64,000 bases of DNA, from the NCBI RefSeq assembly GCF_000717715.1, contig NZ_JOAI01000019.1, forward strand, positions 90,928-154,927, written 5' to 3'. Numbering within the stretch: position 1 is the first letter of the stretch; every line of letters starts with the position of its first letter. The position numbers and the translations under genes are program-made. Origin of the DNA: Streptomyces sp. NRRL B-24484 (GTDB lineage Bacteria; Actinomycetota; Actinomycetes; Streptomycetales; Streptomycetaceae). A model generated the notes under the pieces. It searched no databases. It was not told the DNA's origin and saw only the letters and a program-made list of their open reading frames with translations. Shown here in pieces: positions 24,046 through 33,956 of the stretch.

Positions 24046-26682
24046 ATGACCCGCCGCCCGCAAACCGTGCAGCCGCCCGCTCCGGGCGGTGCCGCGACGG
24101 CCGTCGACACGCTCGTTGCCCGCGGATCGACGGCCCTCCAGCAGTACGCGGACTTCACCCAGGAACGGATCGACCACATCGTCAAGAAGGCCTCGCTGGC
24201 GGCTCTGGCACAGCACACCGCGCTCGCGGTGCTGGCCGTGGAGGAGACCGGGCGCGGCCTGTTCGAGGACAAGGCGGTCAAGAACGTCTTCGCCTGCGAG
24301 AACGTCACCCACGCGATGGCCGGGACGAGGACGGTCGGGGTGGTGCGGCGCGACGACATCGACGGCATCGTGGAGATCGCCGAACCGGTCGGCGTGGTTG
24401 CCGGCATCACTCCGGTGACCAACCCGACCTCGACCACCGTCTTCAAGAGCCTGCTGGCCCTGAAGACCCGCAACCCGATCGTCTTCTCCTTCCACCCCTC
24501 CGCGCAGCGCTGCTCCGCCGAGGCGGCGCGGATCGTGCGCGACGCGGCGGTGGCGGCCGGCGCGCCCGAGCACTGCATCCAGTGGATCGAGGAGCCGTCG
24601 ACGGCGGCCACCCACGCGCTGATGAACCACCCGGACGTCGCGACCATCCTGGCCACCGGCGGCAACGCGATGGTCCGCGCCGCCTACTCGTGCGGCAAGC
24701 CGGCCCTCGGCGTCGGAGCGGGCAACGTCCCCGCGTACGTGGAGCGGAGTGCCGACCTGAAGCAGGCGGTGAACGACATCGTCCTGTCCAAGACCTTCGA
24801 CAACGGGATGATCTGTGCCTCGGAGCAGGTGGTCGTCCTCGACGCGGAGATCCGCGAGGCCGCGCTCGCCGAGTTCCGCGCGCTGAAGGCGCACCACGCG
24901 AGTGCCGAGGAGAAGGCCCTGCTGGAGCGCCACCTGTTCGGCGCGGGCGGCGGCACCTCCTGCGCCGGGCAACGGCTGAACGCCGAGGTGGTGGGCCGCT
25001 CGGCGGCGCAGATCGCCGGGGCGGCGGGCTTCGAGGTGCCGGCGGACACCTCGGTGATCCTGGTGGACGTCGAGCGGGTGGGGCCGTTCGAGCCGCTGAC
25101 CCGGGAGAAGCTGTGCCCGGTGCTGGCGGTGACGACCGCGGCGTCGCGCCGCGAGGGCGTCGAACTCGCCGCCGCCGTGGTGGAGTTCAACGGGCTCGGG
25201 CACTCGGCCGCGGTGCACACCGAGGACGCGGCGTTCGTCGAGGAGTTCGGGCACGCGGTGAAGGCGTGCCGGATCATCTGGAACGCGCCCAGCTCCCAGG
25301 GCGGCATCGGCGACGTCTACAACGCCTTCACCCCCTCGCTGACGCTCGGCTGCGGCAGCTACGGGCACAACTCGGTGTCCGGCAACGTGTCGGCGCTCAA
25401 CCTCCTCAACATCAAGCGGATCGGCCGGCGGAACACCAACATGCAGTGGTTCAAGGTGCCGCCGAAGATCTACTTCGAGCGCAACTCGGTCACCTACCTG
25501 GCGAGCATGCCGAACGCCCGGCGGATCGTGGTGGTCACCGACCGGACGATGGTCGAGATCGGCCACCTGGAGCGGGTCCGGGACGTGCTGGGCCGCCGCC
25601 GCGAGCCGGTCGAGGTCCGGGTGGTCGACTTCGTCGAGCCCAACCCCAGCATCGACACCGTGCGCAGGGGTGCCGAGCTGATGCGGGAGTTCGAGCCCGA
25701 CACGATCGTCGCGCTCGGCGGCGGGTCGCCGATGGACGCCGCCAAGGTGATGTGGCTGATGTACGAGCACCCGGAGGTCGAGTTCGCGGACCTGAAGGAG
25801 AAGTTCTTCGACATCCGCAAGCGCGCCTTCACCTTCCCCGACCTCGGGGAGAGGGCGAAGCTGGTCTGCATTCCGACCACCTCGGGCACCGGCTCCGAGG
25901 TCACCCCGTTCGCGGTGATCACCGACACGGAGACCGGTCAGAAGTACCCGCTGGCGGACTACGCCCTCACCCCGAGCGTCGCCATCGTCGACCCGGCGCT
26001 CACCATCCGGCTGCCGAAGGACGTCACCGCGGACTCCGGCTTCGACGCCCTCACCCACTGCATCGAGACCTACGTGTCGGTCTACGCCAACGACTTCACC
26101 GACGGCCTGGCGCTGCAGGGCATCCGGCTGATCTTCGAGAACCTGGAACGGGCGGTCTCCGACGGGCGGAACGACCCGGTGGCGCGGGAGAAGATGCACA
26201 ACGCCGGCACCATCGCCGGCATGGCCTTCGGCTCCGCCTTCCTCGGGGTGGTGCACGCCATGGCGCACACCCTGGGCGCGACCTTCCACGTCGCGCACGG
26301 GCGGACCAACGCGCTGCTGCTGCCGCACGTCATCCGGTACAACGGCGCGGCGCCCGGCAAGGTGACCAGCTGGCCCAAGTACCGCAGCTACGCGGCGCCG
26401 GAGCGCTACCGGGCCGTCGCGCAGGCGCTGGGCCTGCCCGCCGCCACCCCGGAGCAGGGCGTGGAGTCGCTCGCCGCGGCGGTCGAGGAGCTGCGTGACC
26501 GGGTCGGCATCCCGCGGTCCTTCAAGGAGGCCGGCGTGGACGAGGCGGCGTTCCTGGCGGCGCTGCCCCGGCAGGCGATGAACGCCTACGAGGACCAGTG
26601 CGCCCCGGCCAATCCCAGGCTGCCGATGCTCGCCGACATGCAGCAGCTGATGACCCAGGCCTACTACGGCACCCGGGGCTGA
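24046..26682 (+). CDS. adhE: Bifunctional acetaldehyde-CoA/alcohol dehydrogenase
   Basis: 878 residues, the usual AdhE length. N-terminal CoA-acylating aldehyde dehydrogenase (about 25-450): [20 protein letters not shown], catalytic C257 in [10 protein letters not shown]-terminal iron-dependent alcohol dehydrogenase (about 470-870): [35 protein letters not shown], and iron-binding histidines in [20 protein letters not shown]. It converts acetyl-CoA to acetaldehyde and then ethanol, consuming two NADH. pflB follows after 80 bp and pflA after that, so the three likely form one fermentative operon. AAAGGTGG precedes the ATG. Unusual for a genus treated as strictly aerobic. Confidence 0.95.
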   Translation: MTRRPQTVQPPAPGGAATAVDTLVARGSTALQQYADFTQERIDHIVKKASLAALAQHTALAVLAVEETGRGLFEDKAVKNVFACENVTHAMAGTRTVGVVRRDDIDGIVEIAEPVGVVAGITPVTNPTSTTVFKSLLALKTRNPIVFSFHPSAQRCSAEAARIVRDAAVAAGAPEHCIQWIEEPSTAATHALMNHPDVATILATGGNAMVRAAYSCGKPALGVGAGNVPAYVERSADLKQAVNDIVLSKTFDNGMICASEQVVVLDAEIREAALAEFRALKAHHASAEEKALLERHLFGAGGGTSCAGQRLNAEVVGRSAAQIAGAAGFEVPADTSVILVDVERVGPFEPLTREKLCPVLAVTTAASRREGVELAAAVVEFNGLGHSAAVHTEDAAFVEEFGHAVKACRIIWNAPSSQGGIGDVYNAFTPSLTLGCGSYGHNSVSGNVSALNLLNIKRIGRRNTNMQWFKVPPKIYFERNSVTYLASMPNARRIVVVTDRTMVEIGHLERVRDVLGRRREPVEVRVVDFVEPNPSIDTVRRGAELMREFEPDTIVALGGGSPMDAAKVMWLMYEHPEVEFADLKEKFFDIRKRAFTFPDLGERAKLVCIPTTSGTGSEVTPFAVITDTETGQKYPLADYALTPSVAIVDPALTIRLPKDVTADSGFDALTHCIETYVSVYANDFTDGLALQGIRLIFENLERAVSDGRNDPVAREKMHNAGTIAGMAFGSAFLGVVHAMAHTLGATFHVAHGRTNALLLPHVIRYNGAAPGKVTSWPKYRSYAAPERYRAVAQALGLPAATPEQGVESLAAAVEELRDRVGIPRSFKEAGVDEAAFLAALPRQAMNAYEDQCAPANPRLPMLADMQQLMTQAYYGTRG

Positions 26683-26711
26683 GCGCCGGACGACCCCGCA
26701 GCACGACCGTT

Positions 26712-26755
26712 CCGACGACAACACGACGACAACACGACGGCAGCACGACGGGAGC
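26712..26755. repeat. Four 11-bp tandem repeats between adhE and pflB
   Basis: Units CCGACGACAAC, ACGACGACAAC, ACGACGGCAGC, ACGACGGGAGC. The last unit supplies the GGGAGC ribosome site of pflB, so copy number changes would alter the intergenic spacing but not the site. Confidence 0.75.
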
Positions 26756-26762
26756 AGCGACC

Positions 26763-29033
26763 ATGACGGTCCGGCAGACGGAGACGGCCACCACCCGCGG
26801 AGCCTGGGACGGCTTCCGCGGCGGCCGGTGGCGCGACGCGATCGACGTCCGCGACTTCATCCAGCACAACTACACCCCCTACGAGGGCGACGCGGCCTTC
26901 CTGGCCGGCCCGACCGAACGGACCCTGGCGGTGTGGAAGCAGATCACCGACCGCTTCCCCGAGGAGCGCGCCAAGGGCGTGTACGACGTCGCCTACGACG
27001 TCCCGTCCGGCATCACCGCGCACGCGCCCGGATACATCGACCGGGAAAGGGAGTTGATCGTCGGCCTGCAGACCGACGCCCCGCTGAAGCGGGCGATCAT
27101 GCCGAACGGCGGCTGGCGGATGGTGGCGGGCGCCCTGCGCACCTACGGCTACCCGGTCCCGCCGGAGCTGGAGAAGGTCTTCACCACCTACCGCAAGACC
27201 CACAACGACGGCGTCTTCGACGCCTACACCCCCGAGATCCTGGCCGCCCGCAAGGCCGGTGTCATCACCGGACTGCCGGACGCCTACGGCCGCGGCCGGA
27301 TCATCGGCGACTACCGCCGGGTCGCGCTGTACGGCGTGGACCGGCTGATCGAGGCCAAGCGGGCCGAGAAGGCCGGGCTCGACGCCGCGCCCCGCGACGC
27401 CGGCGCACTGGAGGAGACGATCCGCGAACGCGAGGAACTCGCCGAGCAGATCCGGGCGCTGGGCGAACTCGAGCGGATGGCGGAGTCCTACGGCCACGAC
27501 GTCTCCGGTCCGGCCACCACCGCCCGCGAAGCCGTCCAGTGGCTGTACTTCGCCTACCTCGCGGCCGTGAAGGAGCAGAACGGCGCCGCGATGTCGCTCG
27601 GCCGCACCTCCACCTTCCTCGACGTCTACCTGCAGCGCGACCTCGCGGCCGGACTGCTCACCGAGGAGCAGGCCCAGGAGCTGGTCGACGACTTCATCGT
27701 CAAACTGCGGATCGTCCGCTTCCTGCGCACCCCCGAGTACGACGAGCTGTTCTCCGGCGACCCGACCTGGGTCACCGAGTCGATCGGCGGCATCGGCGAG
27801 GACGGTCGGCCGCTGGTCACCCGCACCTCCTTCCGGTACCTGCAGACCCTGTACAACCTGGGCCCGGCGCCGGAGCCGAACATGACCGTCCTCTGGTCGG
27901 CCGAACTGCCGCAGGGCTTCAAGGAGTTCTGCGCCCGGGTGTCGATCGACACGTCCAGCGTGCAGTACGAAGCGGACGGGCTGGTGCGGCCGCGCTTCGG
28001 CGACGACACCGCGATCGCCTGCTGCGTCTCGGCGATGGCGGTCGGCAGGCAGATGCAGTTCTTCGGCGCCCGGGTGAACCTGGCCAAGACCCTCCTCTAC
28101 GCGATCAACGGCGGCCGGGACGAGGTCTCCGGCGCCCAGGTCGGCCCGGAGACGGGCGCCGTCACCGGCGAGGTCCTCGACTACGAGGAGGTGCTGGCCC
28201 GGTTCGACGAGCAGCTGGAGTGGCTCGCCGAGACGTACGTGCACGCGCTCGACGTCATCCACTACATGCACGACAAGTACGCCTACGAGCGCCTGGAGAT
28301 GGCCCTGCACGACCGGGCGGTGCGCCGCACCCTGGCCTGCGGGATCGCGGGCCTCGCGGTGGCCGCGGACTCGCTGTCCGCCATCAGGTACGCGACGGTC
28401 CGGCCGGTCCGCGACGCGAGCGGGCTCGCGGTGGACTACGTCGTCGAGGGCGACTACCCCGCGTACGGCAACAACGACGACCGGGCGGACTCCATCGCGG
28501 TGCGGCTGGTCGAGGAGTTCATGCAAAAGGTGCGCAAGCACCCCGCGTACCGGAACGCCGAGCACACCCAGTCGGTGCTGACCATCACCTCCAACGTGGT
28601 CTACGGCAGGAAGACCGGGGCCACCCCGGACGGCCGGCGGGCCGGCGAGCCCTTCTCGCCGGGCGCCAACCCGATGAACGGCCGGGACCGCCACGGGTAC
28701 GTCGCCAGCGCCCTGTCGGTGGCCAAACTGCCCTACGCGCAGGCCGAGGACGGCATCTCGCTGACCAACACCGTCACCCCCGACGCGCTCGGCCGGACGG
28801 CACAGGAGCGGGTGTGCAACCTGGTCGGCGTGCTGGACGGCTACACGGCCTGCGGCGGCTTCCACATGAACGTCAACGTGCTGAACCGCGCCACCCTGCT
28901 GGACGCCATGGCGCACCCGGAGAACCACCCGCAGCTGACCATCCGGGTCAGCGGCTACGCGGTCAACTTCGTCCGGCTCACGCACGAGCAGCAGCTCGAC
29001 GTGGTCAACCGCACCTTCCACGGCTCGCTGTAG
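26763..29033 (+). CDS. pflB: Pyruvate formate-lyase (glycyl radical enzyme)
   Basis: 756 residues from the ATG at 26763; E. coli PflB has 760. The active-site pair C420-C421 is in [12 protein letters not shown]. The C-terminal glycyl radical loop RVSGYAVNF has G731. [35 protein letters not shown] and [13 protein letters not shown] are PFL signatures, not those of a diol dehydratase. Reaction: pyruvate + CoA to formate + acetyl-CoA without making NADH. The radical is destroyed by oxygen, so the enzyme works only in anoxia. It sits between adhE and its activase. No YfiD-type repair subunit or formate channel is in the window. Confidence 0.96.
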   Translation: MTVRQTETATTRGAWDGFRGGRWRDAIDVRDFIQHNYTPYEGDAAFLAGPTERTLAVWKQITDRFPEERAKGVYDVAYDVPSGITAHAPGYIDRERELIVGLQTDAPLKRAIMPNGGWRMVAGALRTYGYPVPPELEKVFTTYRKTHNDGVFDAYTPEILAARKAGVITGLPDAYGRGRIIGDYRRVALYGVDRLIEAKRAEKAGLDAAPRDAGALEETIREREELAEQIRALGELERMAESYGHDVSGPATTAREAVQWLYFAYLAAVKEQNGAAMSLGRTSTFLDVYLQRDLAAGLLTEEQAQELVDDFIVKLRIVRFLRTPEYDELFSGDPTWVTESIGGIGEDGRPLVTRTSFRYLQTLYNLGPAPEPNMTVLWSAELPQGFKEFCARVSIDTSSVQYEADGLVRPRFGDDTAIACCVSAMAVGRQMQFFGARVNLAKTLLYAINGGRDEVSGAQVGPETGAVTGEVLDYEEVLARFDEQLEWLAETYVHALDVIHYMHDKYAYERLEMALHDRAVRRTLACGIAGLAVAADSLSAIRYATVRPVRDASGLAVDYVVEGDYPAYGNNDDRADSIAVRLVEEFMQKVRKHPAYRNAEHTQSVLTITSNVVYGRKTGATPDGRRAGEPFSPGANPMNGRDRHGYVASALSVAKLPYAQAEDGISLTNTVTPDALGRTAQERVCNLVGVLDGYTACGGFHMNVNVLNRATLLDAMAHPENHPQLTIRVSGYAVNFVRLTHEQQLDVVNRTFHGSL

Positions 29034-29064
29034 CAGCGACCCGCCGCATCCCCCGGAGCCCTCC

Positions 29065-29892
29065 ATGCCCGAGACCCCCGCTCCCGCACAGCCACGACGC
29101 CGACCCGGCACCGCCACCACCTCCGCCGCCACCACCCCCGCCGCCGCCGTCACCCGCCGCGAGCCGGCCGGGATGCTCCACTCCTGGGACCTCTCCACCG
29201 GTGTCGACGGGCCCGGAACCCGGTTCGTCACCTTCCTCTCCGGGTGCCCGCTGCGCTGCCAGTACTGCCACAACCCCGACACCCGGTACATGCGGGACGG
29301 CCGGCGCGTCCCCGTGGACGAGGTCGTCCGGGAGGCCGCGAAGTACGTCGACTTCATCGAGGTCTCCGGCGGCGGCGCCACCGTCAGCGGAGGCGAGCCG
29401 CTGCTGCAACCGGTCTTCACCGGAGAGCTCCTGCACCGCTTCAAGCACGAACTCGGCCTGCACACCGCCCTGGACACCTCCGGCTACCTCGGCTCCCGGG
29501 CCACCGGCGCACTGCTCGCGGACACCGACCTCGTGCTGCTGGACATCAAGTCCTGGGACCGCTCGCTCCACCGCCGGCTGACCGCCCGCGAGGTGGGCCC
29601 GACGCTGGCCTTCGCCCGGCGGCTCGCCGACCTCGGCAAGGAGGTGTGGGTGCGGTTCGTCCTCGTCCCCGGGCTGACCGACGGCACGGAGAACGTCGAG
29701 GGCGTCGCCGCGTTCACCGCCTCGCTGGGCAACGTCTCGCGGGTCGACGTGCTGCCCTTCCACCGGCTCGGCGCGGAGAAGTGGCGGGCGCTCGGCCTGG
29801 AGTTCACGCTCGCCGACACGCCCGTGCCCACCGACGGCCAGACGGCAGCCGCCCGCGCGGTCTTCGCCGCCCACGGCCTGCACGCCGTCTGA
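29065..29892 (+). CDS. pflA: Pyruvate formate-lyase-activating enzyme (radical SAM)
   Basis: 275 residues. Radical-SAM cluster motif C61-x3-C65-x2-C68 (SGCPLRCQYCHNP) follows GVDGPGTRFVTF. VSGGGATVSGGEPLLQ is the SAM-binding GGE motif. YDxLxxD-like DLVLLDIKSWD and the end DVLPFHRLGAEKW match PflA. It uses SAM and a [4Fe-4S] cluster to abstract hydrogen from PflB Gly731. The first 35 residues (Ala/Thr/Pro-rich) extend beyond E. coli PflA; Met37 (29173) would give the canonical N-terminus, but CGGAG precedes the upstream ATG. 31 bp behind pflB. Confidence 0.95.
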   Translation: MPETPAPAQPRRRPGTATTSAATTPAAAVTRREPAGMLHSWDLSTGVDGPGTRFVTFLSGCPLRCQYCHNPDTRYMRDGRRVPVDEVVREAAKYVDFIEVSGGGATVSGGEPLLQPVFTGELLHRFKHELGLHTALDTSGYLGSRATGALLADTDLVLLDIKSWDRSLHRRLTAREVGPTLAFARRLADLGKEVWVRFVLVPGLTDGTENVEGVAAFTASLGNVSRVDVLPFHRLGAEKWRALGLEFTLADTPVPTDGQTAAARAVFAAHGLHAV

Positions 29893-29929
29893 CACCCGGC
29901 ACCCGCCCCCGGGGTCCCGGTCGCCGGCG

Positions 29930-29943
29930 GGGCTGAAGGTCCC
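29930..29943. promoter_or_regulatory. DosR-box-like site GGGCTGAAGGTCCC
   Basis: Reverse complement GGGACCTTCAGCCC, one base from the adhE box. It ends 149 bp before the CBS-BON start, about the same distance as at adhE. Confidence 0.65.
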
Positions 29944-30091
29944 GCGATGCGGGCCCGCACGGCCCTCACCAACCGCCGCCGCACGAGCGATGGTTGAGGA
30001 GGACGGCCGGCACCGGAGAACCGATGCCAGGACGGACGACCGTACCGACGCGGCAGCCACCCGGCCGCCGGAACCAGAAGGGAACACCCCC

Positions 30092-30766
30092 GTGCGACAC
30101 CGCCTCGTAGGAGAACTGATGACCACCGCCGTCGTCCACGTACGGCCCGACACCGCCTTCAAGGAGATCGTCCGGCTGCTGGCCGAGCACGACATCACCT
30201 CCGTGCCCGTGCTCGACGACGAGGACCGGCCGCTCGGCCTGGTCTCCGAGGCCGACCTGCTGCTCAACGAAGCGGCCCAGGAGGACCCGGCCGGCCTGAT
30301 GCTCACCCCGCGGCTGGAGCCCCGCGAGCACGCCCGCAGCCGGGCGACCACCGCGGAGGGCCTGATGACCTCCCCCGTGGCGTGCGCCCGCCCCGAGTGG
30401 ACCGTCGTCGAGGCCGCCCGGCTGATGCAGGGTGAGCGACTGAAGCGGCTCGCCGTCGTCGACGAGGCGGGACGGCTCGTCGGCGTCGTCAGCCGCAGCG
30501 ACCTGCTGCGGGTCTTCCTCCGCCACGACCGGGCGATCCGCGAGGAGATCCGGCACGAGGTCCTCCGCCGCACCCTGGACATCGACCCGGACACCCTCGA
30601 CGTCCGGGTGCGCGACGGGCTCGTCACCCTGACCGGCACCGTCGAGCACCCCGGCCTGGCGCAGGTGGTCGAGCGGCTGTGCCGGAGCGTGGACGGAGTC
30701 GTCGGCGTCAACAGCCTCCTCGACCACCGGCGGACGGGGACGGCCGCCCCGCACCCGGTCCGCTGA
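30092..30766 (+). CDS. CBS-pair protein with C-terminal BON domain
   Basis: 224 residues from the GTG at 30092 (AGAAGGGA upstream). CBS1 about 8-62 (DITSVPVLDDEDRPLGLVSE), CBS2 about 88-145 (LKRLAVVDEAGRLVGVVSRS), BON about 155-215 (LDVRVRDGLVTLTGTVEHPG). CBS pairs sense adenine nucleotides; BON domains bind membranes or lipids. No enzyme is fused. CBS proteins are classic members of DosR/OsdR regulons, and the box at 29930 supports that here. Confidence 0.9.
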   Translation: MRHRLVGELMTTAVVHVRPDTAFKEIVRLLAEHDITSVPVLDDEDRPLGLVSEADLLLNEAAQEDPAGLMLTPRLEPREHARSRATTAEGLMTSPVACARPEWTVVEAARLMQGERLKRLAVVDEAGRLVGVVSRSDLLRVFLRHDRAIREEIRHEVLRRTLDIDPDTLDVRVRDGLVTLTGTVEHPGLAQVVERLCRSVDGVVGVNSLLDHRRTGTAAPHPVR

Positions 30767-30844
30767 CCTGCCCCGACGCTCAGGCGTCCTGACCGTCCGT
30801 CGGCGACGGACCATCACTTGATGTACCGTCACATCGCTTGCCGC

Positions 30845-30880
30845 GAACGCCCGGAACGCCCGGAACGGCCGGAACCGCCG
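30845..30880. repeat. Four 9-bp tandem repeats (GAACGCCCG type)
   Basis: Units GAACGCCCG, GAACGCCCG, GAACGGCCG, GAACCGCCG in the 30767-31072 intergenic stretch, which otherwise shows no convincing gene. A reverse-strand frame across it is repeat-driven. Confidence 0.75.
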
Positions 30881-31072
30881 GGGCGCCGCCCTCGCCGGGC
30901 GGTTCACCCGCAGCCCAGCACCTCCGGCTACTGTCCAGTACATCCGATCCGTGGTGGATCGCGGTGATCATCACCGGTACATTTCCGGGCACTCGGACCG
31001 CCGCCGAACCGGGCGGTCCCCGCGCGAGGCAGGTGCCCCCTGAGCCGTTCATCCTCCCGACAAACCCCGCCG

Positions 31073-32047
31073 GTGCCGTCAGCCGACCTCCAGCAGGCGC
31101 TGCGGACCGGCCCGTTCGACCTCGCGCTGCGCACCGCGATACGCGAGAGCGGCCTCGGCCTCGAAGGGATCCAGCGCCGGCTGGCCGGCCGCGGCCTGCA
31201 GGTCAGCGTCTCCAGCCTGAGCTACTGGCAGCGCGGCCGCAGCCGGCCCGAACGCACCGAGTCGCTCACCGTCGTGCGCGCGCTGGAGGACGTGCTGATG
31301 CTGCGGCCGGACTCGCTGATCGTGCTGCTCGGTCCGCGGCGCCCCCGCGGCCGCTGGATCAACCACGTCCCCGGATCGATCGACTACGCCAGCACCTTCG
31401 GCGACCCGGAGGTCGGCGGCGTGCTCGCCGACCTCGACCCGCGGAACAACGCCCGCCTGGAGAACCTGCACACCCGGATCGACGTGCACATCGGGGAACA
31501 CCGCGAGGAGCAGCGGGTCGACGTGCTGCAGGTCCTGCGCGCCCTCGGCGACGGCGCGGACCGCCTGGTGCTGCTCACCCGGTCGGACTCGTCCACCGAC
31601 GGTGCGCCGGGCGTCACCGACCTGGTGGGGTGCCGGCTCGGCCGGCGGCGCACCGCGGCCGGCAAGGAGGGCTTCGCCGCGGCCGAACTGCTCTTCGACC
31701 TGCCGCTGCAGCCCGGGCAGGCGACGGTGATCGAGTACAGCTACGCCTGTCCGTCGTCCGAGGTGGAGACGCAGTACGAGCGGATGGTGCGGTTCCCCAG
31801 CAAGAACCTGGTACTGCGGGCCCGGTTCCACCCGACGATGCTGCCGGCGGGCTGCGAGCTCGCCTGGCGGCCCAGCCACGACGCCCCGCCGCAGATCCTG
31901 GAGGAGCTGCGGATCTCACCGACGGGCCAGGCCTGCGGGATCGTGCCCGAGGCCGAGCCCGGCGTCCACGGGCTGTACTGGGAGTGGGGCGACCAGCCGC
32001 GGCGGGCGCCCGGTGCAGCGAACGGGCCCGCCTCCTACAGCCCCTGA
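31073..32047 (+). CDS. XRE-like helix-turn-helix protein with ligand-domain-like C-terminus
   Basis: 324 residues from a GTG at 31073; the ribosome site is poor, so the start is uncertain. N-terminal helices (LRTAIRESGLGLEGIQRRLA, VSVSSLSYWQRGRSRPERTE) look like the XRE helix-turn-helix seen in actinobacterial regulators that choose an XRE-type start. The rest (about 80-324) is beta-rich (RIDVHIGEHREEQRVDVLQ, VIEYSYACPSSEVETQYERM) and may be an Ig-like or sensory fold. Likely a regulator of unknown target; no obvious operon partner. Confidence 0.7.
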   Translation: MPSADLQQALRTGPFDLALRTAIRESGLGLEGIQRRLAGRGLQVSVSSLSYWQRGRSRPERTESLTVVRALEDVLMLRPDSLIVLLGPRRPRGRWINHVPGSIDYASTFGDPEVGGVLADLDPRNNARLENLHTRIDVHIGEHREEQRVDVLQVLRALGDGADRLVLLTRSDSSTDGAPGVTDLVGCRLGRRRTAAGKEGFAAAELLFDLPLQPGQATVIEYSYACPSSEVETQYERMVRFPSKNLVLRARFHPTMLPAGCELAWRPSHDAPPQILEELRISPTGQACGIVPEAEPGVHGLYWEWGDQPRRAPGAANGPASYSP

Positions 32048-32139
32048 CCGCCGCGGCCCCCGCAATGTGCCCCGTTGGGCCGTCGCACGCGCCTTGACGC
32101 AGGCTCAGCGGCCCGGTGCATGGACCCGGAGGGGGGACC

Positions 32140-32370
32140 ATGGCGGCGGAGGACGACAACGCGGAGATCCGGGACAGCGGCGCGGACGACGAGGTGGCGG
32201 GCGAGCGGCCGGACCGCCCGCCCCAGCCGTACCGGCCCGGGCCCGAGGACAGCTTCCGGGTGGGGGTGCTCGTGCTGATCGTGGGCGTCCTCCTCCTGGT
32301 CTTCCTGCTGTCCGACCTGGACACGGACACCGGTCCCGCGACCCAGGACTGGAACACCGTCTGGCACTGA
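32140..32370 (+). CDS. Small single-pass membrane protein
   Basis: 76 residues with an excellent GGAGGGGGGA ribosome site 3 bases before the ATG. The first 40 residues are acidic and Pro-rich, then one membrane helix (VGVLVLIVGVLLLVFLLSDL), then a short acidic tail ending DWNTVWH. Predicted N-in topology. No family recognised. The 92 bp before and 98 bp after it hold no other gene. Confidence 0.75.
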   Translation: MAAEDDNAEIRDSGADDEVAGERPDRPPQPYRPGPEDSFRVGVLVLIVGVLLLVFLLSDLDTDTGPATQDWNTVWH

Positions 32371-32468
32371 CGGCCGCGCCGCCCGTCCGTCTCGGCGCGT
32401 CGGGCCGCCGCACCCCGACCTGTGCGGAACCCGTCGCTGCTGGGCCGGCCCCGCCCGTCGCACGCTTC

Positions 32469-33146
32469 TCAGCCCGCGGGCCGGCGCGCGGTGCGGGCCG
32501 GGGCGAGTTGGTCGAAGCAGTAGTAGACGGCGAGGAGTGCATGGGTGGCGAGCATGGCGACGGGGCTGAGGTAGGCCAGGCCGACGGTGGCGAGGTAGAG
32601 CAGGCCGCCGATGCCGAAGCGGCGCAGCGCGGCACGCAGGGCCTCCGGCGGGACGGGCGCGTGGAGCAGACGGGCGTCCCGGGTGAAGGCGAGGAAGAGC
32701 AGCGAGAAGGCGACGCCCATCGCGACCATGGTGCCGGCGTAGATCGCGGCGGCGGTGTGCGCGTTGCTGTCGTCCGCGGTGAGGTACGTGGCGAGCAGCC
32801 GGGTGGGGAAGGGGATCACCGAGACGGTGAGGAGGAGGAAGAGGTTCGCGAACAGGGTGCGGCGGTCGACCCGGCGGGCGAGCGCGCACATGGCGTGGTG
32901 GTTGATCCAGATGATGCCGATGACGAGGAAGCTGACCAGGTAGGCGAAGTAGGAGGGCCACTGGTGGGCGAGGGCCGCGGTCAGGGACTCGCCGTGGAGG
33001 CTGTCGGGCTCCGGCACCTTCAGGTCCAGGACCAGGAGCGTGATGGCGATGGCGAAGACGCCGTCGCTGAACGCCTCCAGCCGATTGGTGCCGAAGTCCG
33101 CCGCCTGGAGCGGAGCGTCGGTCGGGGACGGGTCTTCGCCGGTCAT
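32469..33146 (-). CDS. TMEM175-like potassium channel (DUF1211)
   Basis: 225 residues from the ATG at 33146. The family hallmark is RLEAFSDGVFAIAITLLVLD at about 22-41, the filter-forming helix with the FSDGVFAI signature. Further helices near 65-85, 100-120, 135-155 and 180-205 give about six. Bacterial TMEM175 proteins form leak-type K+ channels. The His in WINHHAMC is family-typical. Convergent with the small membrane protein; divergent from the universal stress protein at 33495 across a 348-bp region in which I see only a possible -10 (TAGCGT, about 33383). Confidence 0.88.
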   Translation of the reverse strand: MTGEDPSPTDAPLQAADFGTNRLEAFSDGVFAIAITLLVLDLKVPEPDSLHGESLTAALAHQWPSYFAYLVSFLVIGIIWINHHAMCALARRVDRRTLFANLFLLLTVSVIPFPTRLLATYLTADDSNAHTAAAIYAGTMVAMGVAFSLLFLAFTRDARLLHAPVPPEALRAALRRFGIGGLLYLATVGLAYLSPVAMLATHALLAVYYCFDQLAPARTARRPAG

Positions 33147-33494
33147 GCGTCCTCCGGAGTGGACCGGGTCGGGGCGGGCACGGTGTCGAACGGCTGCTCT
33201 GCGCACAGTAGCCGCAAGGGCGCGCGGCCGTGGTGGATCGCAGCCGGAGCCCCCGCACGTGAGCGCCCGGGGCTGCCCGCGGCGCGTGCCGCAGGCGGGT
33301 CCGGCCGCTCGCGCGGGTGGTGATGCTCGGCCACGTGGCCCGGACGACGGATTCCAGCGGGGGAGGACCACCCGGCATGCGTAGCGTGGAACGAGGCCCG
33401 CACCACCGGCCGGACCACGGGCGGTGGCGGCGGTCGGGCGGTTGCGGCCCGCGGAACGGCGGCCGCGACCGCCCGGCGGACTCGGAGGTGCGCA

Positions 33495-33956
33495 GTGGAC
33501 GACGGAACGGACAGGACGCCGCGGATCGTGGCCGGTGTGGACGGCTCGCCGGCCGCCGAGGAGGCGCTGCGCTGGGCCGTCGGCCAGGCCCGTCTGGCCG
33601 GCGGCACGGTGGACGCGGTGATCGCCTGGGAGTACCCCGCGACCTACGGCTGGCCGGCGCCGATCCTGGAGGACGTCGACTTCGCGGACGACGCCCGCCG
33701 CTGCCTCGCCGAGGCGGTCGGCCGGGCGACCGACGACGGCGGCCCGGTCCGCCGGATCGTCGTGCAGGGCCATCCCGCCGCCGCCCTGCCGGACGCCGCG
33801 GACGGCGCGGACCTGCTGGTCGTCGGCAACCGTGGCCACGGCGCCTTCACCGAGGCGCTGCTGGGCTCGGTCGGGCAGCACTGCGTGCACCACGGCCGCT
33901 GCCCCGTGGTCGTCGTCCGGCCGGCCCCCGACCGAGAGCCGGCGAAGGACCGGTGA
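33495..33956 (+). CDS. Universal stress protein, single domain
   Basis: 153 residues from a GTG with GGAGG upstream. IVAGVDGSPAAEEALRWAVG at the N-terminus and LLVVGNRGHGAFTEALLGSV carrying the full ATP-binding motif G-2x-G-9x-G-S. Its stop overlaps the start of the PAS-SpoIIE gene (GTGA, 33953-33956), so the two are translationally coupled. That ties a nucleotide-binding stress protein to a phosphatase signalling protein. Confidence 0.92.
   Translation: MDDGTDRTPRIVAGVDGSPAAEEALRWAVGQARLAGGTVDAVIAWEYPATYGWPAPILEDVDFADDARRCLAEAVGRATDDGGPVRRIVVQGHPAAALPDAADGADLLVVGNRGHGAFTEALLGSVGQHCVHHGRCPVVVVRPAPDREPAKDR

Noticed and set aside
30780..31052. 90-residue reverse-strand frame
   Set aside because: Its body is the translation of a 9-bp tandem repeat; no other coding sign.
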